Source of the DNA: Dyella psychrodurans | GTDB taxonomy: Bacteria > Pseudomonadota > Gammaproteobacteria > Xanthomonadales > Rhodanobacteraceae | Assembly: GCF_003363265.1 (NCBI RefSeq) | Contig: NZ_QRBF01000007.1 | Location: forward strand, 186,001 to 250,000 | DNA: 64,000 bases | Direction: 5' to 3' | Shown: positions 44,999 to 59,929 of the stretch, piece after piece | Position numbering within the stretch: the first letter of the stretch is position 1 | Layout of the letters: each line of letters starts with the position of its first letter | Notes under the pieces: generated by a model | Databases searched by the model: none | Seen by the model: the letters and a program-made list of their open reading frames with translations, nothing else | What the model was told of the DNA's origin: nothing | Program-made: the position numbers and the translations under genes

Positions 44999-45379
44999 TC
45001 AGCACGCGATTGTGGAGGTGTCGTCGCCGCGCTTCAACGGCGAAAGCTTGCGCCAGAGCTTGTCGAGCTCGGCAAGGAGCTCCGGACCGGGCACGCCGGC
45101 GGCCTGCTCGCGGGCGACCACCATCAGATCGAGGGGGGGAAGTTGGCTGCGGATACGGCGAAAGGATTCGCGCAGCAGCCGTTTGATGCGATTGCGCTCG
45201 ACGGCGCGCTTGGACACACGCTTGGATACGGCCGTCCCGAGCCGGGCGTGGCCGAGCTCGTTCTGGCGGTAGCGCACAGAAAAACAGCGGCCGCCGAGGC
45301 GGCCGCTGGCTTGACGCAAGACGGCGAAGTCACCGGCTCGGCGAATCCGCGCCTCGCGCGGCAGGCCGGCGGGACCCAT
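44999..45379 (-). CDS. rnpA: ribonuclease P protein component
   Basis: A 126-residue basic protein subunit of RNase P, which trims tRNA 5' leaders. The signature KRAVERNRIKRLLRESFR (RNR motif) is present, along with the N-terminal RIRRAGDFAVLR. It starts 12 nt after rpmH. Confidence 0.94.
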   Translation of the reverse strand: MGPAGLPREARIRRAGDFAVLRQASGRLGGRCFSVRYRQNELGHARLGTAVSKRVSKRAVERNRIKRLLRESFRRIRSQLPPLDLMVVAREQAAGVPGPELLAELDKLWRKLSPLKRGDDTSTIAC

Positions 45380-45391
45380 GGGCGCAGGCGC

Positions 45392-45526
45392 TTAGGGGAT
45401 CAGGCGCTTGCGGCCCTTGGCACGGCGGGCGCTGAGAACCTTGCGACCGTCGGCCGTGGCCATGCGGGCACGAAAGCCGTGGGTGCGGGCGCGCTTGAGC
45501 TTGCTGGGCTGGAAGGTCCGCTTCAT
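45392..45526 (-). CDS. rpmH: 50S ribosomal protein L34
   Basis: A 44-residue L34: [20 protein letters not shown], then [18 protein letters not shown], matching the family along its full length. AGGAGGAAGC precedes the ATG at 45526. It is the first gene of the leftward rpmH-rnpA-yidC-mnmE cluster, divergent from dnaA. Confidence 0.96.
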   Translation of the reverse strand: MKRTFQPSKLKRARTHGFRARMATADGRKVLSARRAKGRKRLIP

Positions 45527-45599
45527 GGCTTCCTCCTGTGAATGGGTGAAAAAGGTTGGAAATTATGCAGAACGGGCCCGGCTCATGTCAAATAGAGCC

Positions 45600-45632
45600 T
45601 TGACAGCCACTTGTGGATATCCATGTGGATAG
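45600..45632 (+). promoter_or_regulatory. dnaA upstream region with two DnaA-box-like sites
   Basis: TGTGGATAT (45612-45620) and TGTGGATAG (45624-45632) each match the DnaA box (TTATCCACA in reverse) at 8 of 9 positions, directly after a TTGACA (45600-45605) that could be the dnaA -35. Their position fits DnaA autoregulation of its own promoter. Confidence 0.55.
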
Positions 45633-45706
45633 TTGTCGTGCGCGTGCTGCTAGACTCCCAGGTCCACCCCGCGCGAAAGCGCCCCTGCCGTGTTTGAAAA
45701 GTATCC

Positions 45707-47044
45707 ATGAGTGATTTGTGGCGGCGCTGTCTGGAGCGTCTGGAAGGTGAGTTGAGCGCCGAGGACCTGCATACATGGCTGATGCCACTGCAGGCACGCG
45801 ACGACGCGGACGGCTTACAGCTTTACGCACCCAATCCCTACACGTTGGATGCCGTTCGCGAACGTTACCTCGTTCGCATCGAGGCGGTGCTGACCTTGCT
45901 CACCGGCCACAGCATGCCCGTGCGTCTGGAGGTCGGGTCCAGTGCAGTTGCCACCAACGGGCATCGCCCTGCTGCGGCGCCTGGCCGCGCTGCGGTAACG
46001 CCGGAAGCCACGGCAGCGTCATTCACGCACAACCTGGATCCGCATTACACCTTCGAGACCTTCGTCGAAGGCAAATCGAACCAGCTCGGCAAAGCTGCGG
46101 CGATGCAGGTCGCGCAGAACCCGGGACGCGCCTACAACCCGCTGCTGCTTTATGGCGGCACGGGACTCGGCAAGACGCACTTGATGCACGCGGCCGGCAA
46201 CCTGATGCGCCAGGACAATCCCAACTGCAAGGTGCTGTATCTGCGCTCGGAGCAATTCGTCGGCTCGATGATCGAAGCGCTGCGCACCAAGAGCATGGAC
46301 GAGTTCAAGCGGCGCTTCCGTTCGGTCGATGCGCTGCTGATCGACGATATCCAGTTTTTCGCGGGAAAAGACACTACTCAGGAAGAGTTCTTCCACACCT
46401 TCAACGCGCTGTTCGAATCCAAGCAGCAGATCATCCTGACCTGCGATCGTTATCCGAAGGAAGTGGACAAGCTCGAGCCGCGCTTGAAGTCGCGCCTGGG
46501 TTGGGGTTTGTCGGTGGCGATCGAACCGCCGGATTTCGAAACGCGCGCGGCGATCCTGTTGGCCAAGGCGCACGAAAAGGGCGTGTCGGTGAGCGAGAAC
46601 GTGGCGATGCTGCTGGCCAAGCGCATTCGTTCCAACGTGCGCGATCTGGAAGGCGCTCTCAACACGCTTGCAGCGCGCGCGAATTTCTACGGCAGGCCCA
46701 TCACCACCGATTTTGCGGAAGAGACGCTGCGCGATCTGCTTGCCACGCATGCGCAAGCCGTAACGGTGCCGAACATTCAGAAGATCGTCGCCGAATATTT
46801 CGGCGTGCGTTTGCAGGATCTGCTCTCCAAGCGCCGGGTGCGTTCGCTCGCGCGGCCACGCCAGATTGCCATGGCACTCTCCAAGGAGTTGACCGAACAC
46901 AGCCTGCCTGAAATCGGCGAGGCCTTCGGTGGCCGCGACCACACGACGGTGCTGCATGCCTGCCGAACGATCCGCAAGTTGTGCGAAACCGACACGCGCA
47001 TGCGTCAGGACTGGGAGCAGTTGATTCGTACTTTGACGGGTTGA
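45707..47044 (+). CDS. dnaA: chromosomal replication initiator DnaA
   Basis: A 445-residue initiator. Domain I spans residues 1-80 ([27 protein letters not shown]), a short linker follows, domain III is AAA+ with Walker [11 protein letters not shown] (about 150-159) and Walker [12 protein letters not shown], and domain IV is the C-terminal DnaA-box-binding HTH ([19 protein letters not shown]). It binds the 9-mers around it and melts oriC. Confidence 0.98.
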   Translation: MSDLWRRCLERLEGELSAEDLHTWLMPLQARDDADGLQLYAPNPYTLDAVRERYLVRIEAVLTLLTGHSMPVRLEVGSSAVATNGHRPAAAPGRAAVTPEATAASFTHNLDPHYTFETFVEGKSNQLGKAAAMQVAQNPGRAYNPLLLYGGTGLGKTHLMHAAGNLMRQDNPNCKVLYLRSEQFVGSMIEALRTKSMDEFKRRFRSVDALLIDDIQFFAGKDTTQEEFFHTFNALFESKQQIILTCDRYPKEVDKLEPRLKSRLGWGLSVAIEPPDFETRAAILLAKAHEKGVSVSENVAMLLAKRIRSNVRDLEGALNTLAARANFYGRPITTDFAEETLRDLLATHAQAVTVPNIQKIVAEYFGVRLQDLLSKRRVRSLARPRQIAMALSKELTEHSLPEIGEAFGGRDHTTVLHACRTIRKLCETDTRMRQDWEQLIRTLTG

Positions 47045-47087
47045 TCGCGCTTCGTTGAATAAGCGCTTGAAAACCGGCGGGGTATCC

Positions 47088-47227
47088 TGTGGATAATATG
47101 AAGATGCTTTGATGCACCAAAGTTATCCACCGGCGATGCACAAGCTGATGGTGGTTCCAGGCACAAGGGGGATTTAACGTAACCCCTTGTTTAACAAGAA
47201 TAATTCTGGTTTTTAGAGTTATCCACC
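47088..47227. other. oriC: predicted origin of replication (oriC), dnaA-dnaN intergenic region
   Basis: Three DnaA boxes lie between dnaA and dnaN: TGTGGATAA at 47088-47096 (perfect, reverse), TTATCCACC at 47123-47131 and TTATCCACC at 47219-47227 (8 of 9 each). Between the last two lies an AT-rich stretch (about 47169-47218, with TTTAAC, TTTAAC, AATAATT) that could be the unwinding element. Nearby genes and the Xanthomonas/Xylella precedent support this as oriC. Confidence 0.75.
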
Positions 47228-47291
47228 GGGCCTACTGCAACCACTATTCTTCTTTTTAAAAACAGAACTGCAGGAAAGGGAAAGCACACAC

Positions 47292-48392
47292 ATGCAATTC
47301 AGCATCCAACGAGAAGCTCTGCTTAAGCCCCTGCAGCAGGTCGTCGGAGTTGTGGAACGTCGCCAGACGCTGCCCGTACTCGCGAATCTCCTGGTGAAGG
47401 TAAGCGACGGAAAACTGTCGTTCACCGGCACGGATCTGGAAGTGGAAATGGTTGCCGCTACCGACGCAGACAAACTCGTCGATGGTGAAACGACCATTCC
47501 AGCGCGAAAACTGTTCGACATCGTTCGGGCGTTGCCGGATGGCGCAAAGATCGAATTGAAACTCAACGGCGACCGCGTCGCCTTGAACGCCGGTCGTAGC
47601 CGCTTCACCTTGGCGACGCTACCGGCGACTGAGTTTCCGACCATCGAAGAGATCGAACTCGTTGAACGCGTGAGTCTCCCGGAAGAAGTTCTGAGGGACC
47701 TGATGGATCGCACGGCTTTCGCCATGGCGAACCAGGACGTCCGTTACTACCTCAACGGCATGCTGCTGGATCTGCAGGAACACGCGCTGCGTTGCGTTGC
47801 GACCGACGGACACCGACTTGCGCTGAAAGAGACGCGCTTGGAAAGCAAGGTGACTGCGCGCCGCCAGATCATCATTCCGCGCAAAGGTGTCAACGAACTC
47901 GTCGGTTTGCTCGAGTCAGGCGAAGGGTCGGTTGAGCTGGAGTTCGGACGGAACCACTTGCGTGTACGTCGCGGCGAAGTCGTTTTCACGTCCAAGCTGA
48001 TTGACGGGCGTTTCCCGGATTACGAAGCGGTGATTCCGCTTGGCGCGGATAAGCGGGCTACGCTCGATCGCGAAGTGTTGCGCGGTGCGCTTCAGCGCGC
48101 TGCCATTCTCTCCAACGAAAAGTATCGCGGCGTAAAGCTGGAATTTTCGCCTGGAAAGCTTCGCATCGTGGCGCATAACCCCGAGCAGGAAGAAGCCGTG
48201 GAAGAAGTGGAAGCCGATACCGGTGTTTCCGATCTGACCGTCGGTTTCAACGTCGGCTATTTGCTGGATGCGCTCGCCGCTCTGCGCGGCGATAAAGCGC
48301 GATTGAGTTTGCGCGATGCGCAGTCGAGCTGTCTGGTGCAGGAAGACGACAACGAGCAGTCTCGTCACGTCATCATGCCGCTGCGGCTCTGA
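47292..48392 (+). CDS. dnaN: DNA polymerase III sliding clamp (beta subunit)
   Basis: A 366-residue beta clamp with three tandem clamp folds (MQFSIQREALLKPLQQVVGVVERRQTLPVLANLL at the N-terminus; SRHVIMPLRL at the C-terminus), the protein tether for Pol III and other polymerases. Family length and start agree; a GGAAAGGGAAAG-type ribosome binding site precedes the ATG. Confidence 0.97.
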   Translation: MQFSIQREALLKPLQQVVGVVERRQTLPVLANLLVKVSDGKLSFTGTDLEVEMVAATDADKLVDGETTIPARKLFDIVRALPDGAKIELKLNGDRVALNAGRSRFTLATLPATEFPTIEEIELVERVSLPEEVLRDLMDRTAFAMANQDVRYYLNGMLLDLQEHALRCVATDGHRLALKETRLESKVTARRQIIIPRKGVNELVGLLESGEGSVELEFGRNHLRVRRGEVVFTSKLIDGRFPDYEAVIPLGADKRATLDREVLRGALQRAAILSNEKYRGVKLEFSPGKLRIVAHNPEQEEAVEEVEADTGVSDLTVGFNVGYLLDALAALRGDKARLSLRDAQSSCLVQEDDNEQSRHVIMPLRL

Positions 48393-48430
48393 CCGGTTGA
48401 ATGCCATTCGACGTTTTCCTGGATTTCTCG

Positions 48431-48460
48431 CGACGCCGGAGCCTTCAAGCTCCGGCGTCG
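48431..48460 (+). terminator. stem-loop between dnaN and recF
   Basis: A perfect 12-bp stem (48431-48442 with 48449-48460) and a 6-nt loop CTTCAA, followed by TCGTTTGG rather than a T run. It could attenuate dnaN-recF readthrough or stabilise the dnaN mRNA; its end is only 19 nt before the recF start. Confidence 0.5.
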
Positions 48461-48479
48461 TCGTTTGGGAGTTTCGGTT

Positions 48480-52048
<3,569 letters not shown>

Positions 52049-52056
52049 AATCATCG

Positions 52057-52089
52057 TACGGCGTGGAAACTATCCACGCCGTATTTTTT
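52057..52089 (+). terminator. intrinsic terminator of gyrB
   Basis: TACGGCGTGGA and TCCACGCCGTA form a perfect 11-bp stem with an AACTA loop followed by six T's, 8 nt after the gyrB stop. The remainder of the 315-nt gap to the next gene (52090-52363) is AT-richer; I see no further gene or clear site in it beyond the ribosome binding site of the TPR gene. Confidence 0.9.
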
Positions 52090-52363
52090 AAACTGCGCAA
52101 CTCGTGCATTAATGCGTTAATACAGACAGACGCACGCAATGGTCGTGCTCTTCACGCACCTAAGACGCGACTTATGGCTGTTACATCTCGCCTTGGTTGC
52201 AAAAAATGCGGCCGCGTATGGCGTGATTGCCATAAACCATTGATTTGAATATGTGTTTTATGCCGCATTGCGACTTGTTATCGAGCGTCACATCGGGTTA
52301 CTCTCAGTGATCCCCCGCACAGCATGTGCGTGAAACCCGACTCCTTCCATTTTGAGGAACGCC

Positions 52364-53668
52364 ATGAAACACGCTTCCCTGAAGATGCTGGCCGGCGCAG
52401 CGTTTGCGCTTATGTTGGCAAGCACTCCGGCGCTAGCGAGCGACAACTCGTCATCGAGCGATCAGAAAGCGGCACCGCAACCGCAATATCCCAATGCGAC
52501 CCGCAAGGAACCCAAGCTCGATCTGAAAGACTCCAAAGAGCAGAAAGCGCTCAATGACGGTCTCGACGCGGCCCAGGCGAATGACAAGGACAAGGCGACG
52601 CAGCTGTTGCAGCCGCTGATCGACAACAGCAAGAGCAAGTACGTGCAGGCGATGGCAATGCAAGGCCTCGCGCGCGTGCATGCGCTCAACAACGATCTTC
52701 CGGGTGGTATCGATCTCCTGAAGCGCTCGCTCGACAACGGCCTGCTGCCGAACGACGCGTACTTCCAACTCGAGCTCGAGCTAGCCAACTTCTATCTGCT
52801 CAACCAGCAGTATCAGCAGTCCATCGACACGATCGAGAAGTGGCGCGCCGAAGGCAAGAAGGAAACGCCCGAGTCGTATGCGACGGAAGGTGAAGCCTAC
52901 TACCGCATGCAGAAGTATCCCGAGTCGATCGCTGCGATCAAAAAGGCGCAGTCGATGACCGACAAGCCCGACCCGCGCTGGACGCAGCTGTTGATCCTCG
53001 ACTACAACGAATCCGGACAGAAGGATCAGGCGCAGGCGCTCGCCAAGCAGCAGGTCTCGGCAGCACCGACCGATGCAACCAGCTTCCATAACGCGCTTAG
53101 CCTCGACATCCAGATGCAGAAGTATTCGGATGCGATCGCGCTGATGGAGCAGGGCAAGGCGAACGGTATGGTCACCACTGAAAACGACTATACGACGATG
53201 GCCAAGCTCTATTTGAACAGGGCGCAGGATGCGTCCACGTCCGATCCAGGTCCGGATGCGACCAAGGCGACTCAAGTTCTGCAGGAAGGCATGAGCAAGG
53301 GCGTGGTCAAGCCGACGGCTGAAAATTACACCTTGCTCGGCGATGCCAACATGATCGGCGGTAACAACAGCGACGCGGCTGCCGCGTATCAGAAAGCCAT
53401 TCCGCTGAGCTCGAACGGTGAACCCGCCTATAAGGCCGGCGTGGCGCTTCTGACGGACAACCAGTTCAGCGCCGCCAAGTCGATGTTGCAACAGGCGATC
53501 AACAAAGGCGTGAAGCACAAGGGCAAAGCCTATGTGGCTCTTGCGCAGGCGAACGCAGGCCTGAAGGACAAGGCCGGTGCTGCTACCGCCATGTTGGACG
53601 CAGAGAAAGATCCGGAAACAGCCGCCCAGGCCAAGGCCTGGTTGAAACAAGCCGGTGTAGGTAACTGA
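52364..53668 (+). CDS. periplasmic TPR-repeat protein upstream of tonB
   Basis: A 434-residue exported protein with a signal peptide ending at PALAS and many TPR-like helical repeats (YVQAMAMQGLARVHALNNDLPGGIDLLKRSL, then YATEGEAYYRMQKYPESIAAIKKAQ, then AYVALAQANAGLKDKAGAA). GAGGA precedes the ATG at 52364. Its position just before tonB-exbBD is conserved in Xanthomonas relatives as I recall; a scaffold role with the Ton system is inference. Confidence 0.82.
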   Translation: MKHASLKMLAGAAFALMLASTPALASDNSSSSDQKAAPQPQYPNATRKEPKLDLKDSKEQKALNDGLDAAQANDKDKATQLLQPLIDNSKSKYVQAMAMQGLARVHALNNDLPGGIDLLKRSLDNGLLPNDAYFQLELELANFYLLNQQYQQSIDTIEKWRAEGKKETPESYATEGEAYYRMQKYPESIAAIKKAQSMTDKPDPRWTQLLILDYNESGQKDQAQALAKQQVSAAPTDATSFHNALSLDIQMQKYSDAIALMEQGKANGMVTTENDYTTMAKLYLNRAQDASTSDPGPDATKATQVLQEGMSKGVVKPTAENYTLLGDANMIGGNNSDAAAAYQKAIPLSSNGEPAYKAGVALLTDNQFSAAKSMLQQAINKGVKHKGKAYVALAQANAGLKDKAGAATAMLDAEKDPETAAQAKAWLKQAGVGN

Positions 53669-53878
53669 TGGAAGAACACGTGGCGTTTGTCTCTTCGCGG
53701 CCTTCTAGGCGGCCATAATTCCGCCCCGGAAACGCTATACAAACGCCATGTGCTGTTGTACCGTTGGACTTTTCCCGCATTGTCCAGTGGCAAATGTCAC
53801 CCTTCTGGGAACGGCTTTGCCGCTGTGTGCTGCGACCACGACATTCCGAATTGACTAGCTCCTGATTGAAAGCGACAG

Positions 53879-54538
53879 ATGGCCTCAAGTAACGAAGAAA
53901 CCGGCGTAAAGCCGTTCAGTTGGGGGCGGACATGGGCGCTGGCAGTTGCCATCGCGCTGCACGCGTTTGCTTTCCTGATACTGATCGCGCCGATGGCGCC
54001 CCCGAAAACGGCGGAAGTTCAGAAAGAGAAGATCGTGCAGGTGAACTTCATCGAACCACCGCCGCCGCCACCTCCACCTCCGCCGCCGCCGCCGGAACCG
54101 CCGAAGCAGCCGCCGCCGAAGATCATCAAGCAGGTGATCCCGCCGCCGACGCCGCCGCCTCCGGCACCGCCGCCGGCTGTGGAAGAACAATCCACCAATG
54201 CCGTGGCTTCGCCGCCGCCAGCACCGCCAGCTCCACCGGCGCCGCCGGCAGACATCACGGCCAGCCAGGACATCAGCTACAACAGCCGCATTACGCCGAA
54301 GTATCCGCCGCAGGCGATCCGCCAACGGCATGAGGGTACGGTGACGCTGCTGATTTTGGTGGGTGTCGATGGCACGCCGAAGGACATCAAGGTCGAACAG
54401 TCCAGCGGCTTCCGCGAGCTTGATCGTGCGGCAATTGAAACGGCACAGAAGTGGCGCTTCAATGCTGAAATGAAAAACGGTAAACCGGTTGAAGGTTACG
54501 TACGCGTTCCCGTCAACTTCAATCTCAATCAGCTGTAA
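53879..54538 (+). CDS. tonB: TonB energy transducer
   Basis: A 219-residue TonB: one N-terminal membrane helix (about 17-36), a Pro-rich spacer (about 59-122, long runs of Pro), and the C-terminal TonB domain (ISYNSRITPKYPPQAIRQRHEGTVTLLILVGVDG). It delivers the proton-motive energy from ExbBD to outer-membrane receptors. First gene of tonB-exbB-exbD-exbD. Confidence 0.95.
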   Translation: MASSNEETGVKPFSWGRTWALAVAIALHAFAFLILIAPMAPPKTAEVQKEKIVQVNFIEPPPPPPPPPPPPPEPPKQPPPKIIKQVIPPPTPPPPAPPPAVEEQSTNAVASPPPAPPAPPAPPADITASQDISYNSRITPKYPPQAIRQRHEGTVTLLILVGVDGTPKDIKVEQSSGFRELDRAAIETAQKWRFNAEMKNGKPVEGYVRVPVNFNLNQL

Positions 54539-54585
54539 TACCAATTACAGTTACAGTTCACGCTTGACTTCCAAGGGTAGCGTTT

Positions 54586-55362
54586 ATGTTCCAACAGACT
54601 CCTGCTCCGTCCAATGCCGCTCCGGCTCTGGGTGGCAACGCCAATGCAATGGCGATGCAACAAATGGGTTTCCACGACCTGCTCACCAACTTCGACTTCC
54701 TGGGTTGGATCGTGTTCGTGGTGCTCGTGGTGATGTCGTTCACCTCGTGGTACTTCATCATCGCCAACGCGATTCGCAACTCGATGGTCCGCGGCCGCGC
54801 CGACGGCGTGATCAATGGCTTCTGGTCGAATAACTCGACGCAAGACGCCATCCGTGAGCTGGAAGCCCAGCCCAAGGGCGAACCCTTCTCGAAGATCGCT
54901 CTCGATGCGGCTTCGGCTGTGGCTCACCACCAGCAGGCTTCCGCCGGCGGTGGTCGCCTTGCCGAATCGCTGAGCCGTTCGGAATTCATCGACCGCGCTC
55001 TGCGCCAGGCCGTCGCTCGCGAAAGCCTGCGCCTCGAAGGCGGTATGACACTGCTCGCGACGGTCGGTTCGTCCGCACCGTTCATCGGTCTGCTCGGTAC
55101 GGTATGGGGCATCTATCACGCCCTGATCCGCATCGCCGCATCCGGTAACGCGTCGATGGAAGCAGTGGCCGGTCCGGTGGGTGAAGCTCTGATCATGACC
55201 GCGTTCGGTCTGTTCACCGCTATCCCGGCCGTGCTTGCCTACAACTTCTTCACTCGTTCGAACCGCCTGACCTATGCTCGCTTCGACGAATTCGCGCATG
55301 ACCTGCACGACTTCTTCGCTACCGGTGCACGCGTCGAAGGCTCTGCTCCGTCTCAGAAGTGA
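54586..55362 (+). CDS. exbB: ExbB/MotA/TolQ-family proton channel protein
   Basis: A 258-residue ExbB with an N-terminal helix (about 37-57) and two further helices around SSAPFIGLLGTVWGIYHAL and AFGLFTAIPAVLAYNFF, the conserved proton-channel core. It anchors TonB with the ExbD proteins. AGGG is placed before ATG 54586. Confidence 0.95.
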   Translation: MFQQTPAPSNAAPALGGNANAMAMQQMGFHDLLTNFDFLGWIVFVVLVVMSFTSWYFIIANAIRNSMVRGRADGVINGFWSNNSTQDAIRELEAQPKGEPFSKIALDAASAVAHHQQASAGGGRLAESLSRSEFIDRALRQAVARESLRLEGGMTLLATVGSSAPFIGLLGTVWGIYHALIRIAASGNASMEAVAGPVGEALIMTAFGLFTAIPAVLAYNFFTRSNRLTYARFDEFAHDLHDFFATGARVEGSAPSQK

Positions 55363-55373
55363 GGGATTGACCC

Positions 55374-55796
55374 ATGGCGATGAGTTCCGGAAACGAATCC
55401 GGCTCGCCGATGTCGGAAATCAACGTCACGCCGCTCGTCGACGTGATGTTGGTGCTGCTGATCATCTTCATGATCACGGCACCCCTGATGTCGCACCGGA
55501 TTACGGTGAAGCTGCCGACGGCAAACCCCAAGACTGCCGATGAAGCGCCGAAGGCTGAGCCGATTGATCTGGCCATCAAGGACGATGGCAGCATGTACCT
55601 CAACGACAGCCAGCAGCCGATCACCGATGCCGAGCTGAAGTCTAAATTCTTGGTCTATGCAGCACTGACTCCGCAGCCCGAGCTGCAGATTCGCGCCGCC
55701 AAGGACACCGAATTCAGGACGGTCCGCAAGGTGCTTGGTGAAGCCAAGGACTCGGGCATGGTCCACGTCGGTTTCATGACGACCGGCAAGGAGTGA
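55374..55796 (+). CDS. exbD: ExbD-type biopolymer transport protein 1
   Basis: A 140-residue ExbD with a short cytoplasmic start, one membrane helix (about 21-40) carrying the conserved Asp in the NVTPLVDVMLVLLIIFMIT motif, and a periplasmic domain. It works with ExbB in the Ton motor. Ribosome binding site GAGGGA; 11 nt after exbB. Confidence 0.94.
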   Translation: MAMSSGNESGSPMSEINVTPLVDVMLVLLIIFMITAPLMSHRITVKLPTANPKTADEAPKAEPIDLAIKDDGSMYLNDSQQPITDAELKSKFLVYAALTPQPELQIRAAKDTEFRTVRKVLGEAKDSGMVHVGFMTTGKE

Positions 55797-55802
55797 CGAG
55801 CC

Positions 55803-56222
55803 ATGGCATTTAGTACTGGAAGTGGCAAGGGCCCGATGGCCGACATCAACGTCACGCCGCTCGTCGACGTGATGTTGGTGCTGCTGATCATCTTCATGAT
55901 CACGGCACCGATCATGACCCACAAGATCAAGATCGACCTGCCGCAGCCGAATCCGAACGTGATTCCACCATCGAATCCGCCGGAGCCGGTGCACTTGAAG
56001 ATCGACCAGTCGGGTGCGTTCTACTGGAACGATACCCCGGTGGACGAAGCCCAGCTGAAAACGCAGATCGCGGTCATTGCAACCAAGGCTGACGCCGATC
56101 AGCCGGAAGTGCAGATCGATGCGGCCGACGAAGTGTCTTACCAGGTGGTCGCCCGCGTGCTGGCCGATGCGAAGAGCTACGGCCTGAACAAGATCGGCTT
56201 CACCGATAGTAATGGTCAGTAA
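55803..56222 (+). CDS. exbD2: ExbD-type biopolymer transport protein 2
   Basis: A 139-residue paralogue of the preceding gene with the same topology and the Asp in NVTPLVDVMLVLL. The periplasmic domain diverges (IKIDLPQPNPNVIPPSNPPEPVHLKIDQSG), so the two ExbDs are not redundant copies. Two ExbD genes in a Ton operon are known from Xanthomonas, where exbD2 is needed for pathogenicity-related functions. It lies 6 nt after exbD1. Confidence 0.93.
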   Translation: MAFSTGSGKGPMADINVTPLVDVMLVLLIIFMITAPIMTHKIKIDLPQPNPNVIPPSNPPEPVHLKIDQSGAFYWNDTPVDEAQLKTQIAVIATKADADQPEVQIDAADEVSYQVVARVLADAKSYGLNKIGFTDSNGQ

Positions 56223-56274
56223 TAACGGCGGCGATTGAACCGGAGCAATTCAGTCGCCACGTGGCGTTACCCGC

Positions 56275-56302
56275 AAAAACCCCCGCGTAAGCGGGGGTTT
56301 TT
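56275..56302. terminator. intrinsic terminator of the tonB operon
   Basis: AAAAACCCCCGC and GCGGGGGTTTTT make a perfect 12-bp stem with a GTAA loop followed by further T's. It is positioned between convergent exbD2 and pdxJ and so serves both. Confidence 0.92.
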
Positions 56303-56357
56303 GTTTCTACTCGGTCGATGCGTTTATCTGTATAGCCGTCCAAACAAGTGAAGCGAT

Positions 56358-57101
56358 TTAGCGCAATATCTGCAGATAGTTGCGCACCGTGGTGGCGAGT
56401 CCTTCGTAAAGCGCCTCACCGATCAACGCATGTCCGATCGACACTTCTGCCAAACCGGGAATGGCGACACGAAACGTCCCAAGATTGGCCTGGCTGAGAT
56501 CGTGCCCGGCGTTGACGGCCAATCCAGCCTGCTGCGCACGGCGTGCGGTGTCGACGCACAAGGCGAGTTGTTCACCCGCATCACCTTCCGCAAAAGCCTC
56601 GGCATAGGGGCCGGTATAGATTTCGACACGCTGAACGCCGATCGCGATGGCGTGCTCGAAACCAGTGGCGCCGGGATCGACAAACAGACTCACACGGCAT
56701 CCTAAATCGCGCAATTCCGCTACTAACGGACGAAGGCCTTCCGCATCGTTGGCCAAATCAAATCCATGATCGGAAGTAATCTGCCCGTCGCTATCGGGCA
56801 CCAGCGTGACTTGGGTCGGTCGCACTTCGCGCGCCAGGGCAATCAGGCCTGGATACTCTCCACGTGGCGCAGCGAACGGGTTGCCCTCGATGTTGTATTC
56901 CACGCGTCCCCGCAACAGCGCAGCCAGTGTGCGGACATCGCTGGGCCGTACATGCCGCAGGTCGGGGCGTGGATGAACGGTGATGCCGCCACAACCGGCT
57001 TCGATGCAGGTCACCGCCGCACGCGAGATATCCGGCTCGTGCCCGCCGCGCGAATTGCGCAGTACTGCGATCTTGTTGAGATTGACGCTAAGCAGGGTCA
57101 T
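56358..57101 (-). CDS. pdxJ: pyridoxine 5'-phosphate synthase
   Basis: A 247-residue PdxJ, condensing 1-deoxyxylulose-5-phosphate and 3-amino-2-oxopropyl phosphate to pyridoxine 5'-phosphate. The conserved [29 protein letters not shown] and [14 protein letters not shown] are visible. Start ATG 57101. The frame extends upstream but lacks conservation and overlaps the next gene. Confidence 0.95.
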   Translation of the reverse strand: MTLLSVNLNKIAVLRNSRGGHEPDISRAAVTCIEAGCGGITVHPRPDLRHVRPSDVRTLAALLRGRVEYNIEGNPFAAPRGEYPGLIALAREVRPTQVTLVPDSDGQITSDHGFDLANDAEGLRPLVAELRDLGCRVSLFVDPGATGFEHAIAIGVQRVEIYTGPYAEAFAEGDAGEQLALCVDTARRAQQAGLAVNAGHDLSQANLGTFRVAIPGLAEVSIGHALIGEALYEGLATTVRNYLQILR

Positions 57102-57145
57102 GGATCGGCAGGAAAATAGCTCGTGGGTCGCACACAGTGCGCCGT

Positions 57146-57787
57146 TCAAGAGTCGTCGGCAAGTGTCCACAGTTGAATGGCGCGCGGCGGACCGCGCCAG
57201 GCCACGCCGGCGGCATAATCCGCACCGACATCGAGGCGATGCAATTGCCACTGCGATGCGTCGTCGCCATCCAGCCAGAGCAGCTCACCAGGAGGTGTCG
57301 CGTTCACGTGCAGACGATCGAGACCGAAGGCCAGGCCACGACCTAAAGCCTTCAGCACCGCCTCTTTGCCGGTCCAAAGTTCCAGAAAGGCATGTTCGCG
57401 CCGTTTCTCTTCCAGCATGGACAATGCTGCGGTTTCGCTGCCATGAAAAAAGCGCTCGGCCAGTGCCATGGCACGAGGCCGCGGCCGAATGCGTTCGATG
57501 TCGATGCCCGGCCTGACGTCGCGCGCGACGGCGATCAACGCCCTATCCACGCTATGTGACCAGTTGAATTGCAAAAGCTGGTTCCAGGGCGATACAAGTT
57601 CAGGTCGCCCATGCTCGTCATCGACGAAAGCGACGGCATCCACCGGCAGACCCAGATAAACACCTAGCAACGCACGCAAGGGTTCACGCAACAGCGCGCG
57701 ACGATACGCGAGTTGCCATACATGGATACTCTCGTTGCCCAAGCCTGCGGCAATACTCGCGATGTCGTGGCCGAGGGTGGTTCGCAT
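57146..57787 (-). CDS. 4'-phosphopantetheinyl transferase (Sfp type)
   Basis: A 213-residue PPTase moving phosphopantetheine from CoA to carrier proteins. The three family motifs are present: [16 protein letters not shown] and [15 protein letters not shown]. The start is uncertain: ATG 57787 has its purine stretch too close, and a GTG at 57811 would add eight residues. It lies upstream of pdxJ on the same strand with a gap of 44 nt. Confidence 0.87.
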   Translation of the reverse strand: MRTTLGHDIASIAAGLGNESIHVWQLAYRRALLREPLRALLGVYLGLPVDAVAFVDDEHGRPELVSPWNQLLQFNWSHSVDRALIAVARDVRPGIDIERIRPRPRAMALAERFFHGSETAALSMLEEKRREHAFLELWTGKEAVLKALGRGLAFGLDRLHVNATPPGELLWLDGDDASQWQLHRLDVGADYAAGVAWRGPPRAIQLWTLADDS

Positions 57788-57855
57788 TCCTAGATGCTGC
57801 CGGAATGCCACTGCCGGTTACAAGCGCAGCGGCGTTCCGATGGTGATGTCCGATA

Positions 57856-59796
<1,941 letters not shown>

Positions 59797-59929
59797 GTTT
59801 GCCTCCTGCTCACCGGTTCGCCGGGAGCGCACTCAGTGGAAACCGCGCGACATCTGCGTTGCTGGCGTCGGCCATCAACGTTCGAGTGTAGCGTTTAGGT
59901 GGCTAAACCGCCAAAGTTGCAGTGCAGCA

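Noticed and set aside
43078-45186. 702-codon plus-strand open frame opposite yidC and parts of mnmE and rnpA
   Set aside because: Crosses three well-defined genes on the other strand; composition is that of a shadow frame.
54057-54260. CCG-rich tract in tonB as a microsatellite
   Set aside because: It encodes the proline-rich spacer typical of TonB and is not a regular tandem repeat.
56255-56266. CGCCACGTGGCG palindrome after exbD2 as a third parS site
   Set aside because: Shares only the CCACGTGG core; the outer bases do not match parS, unlike the two exact recF copies.
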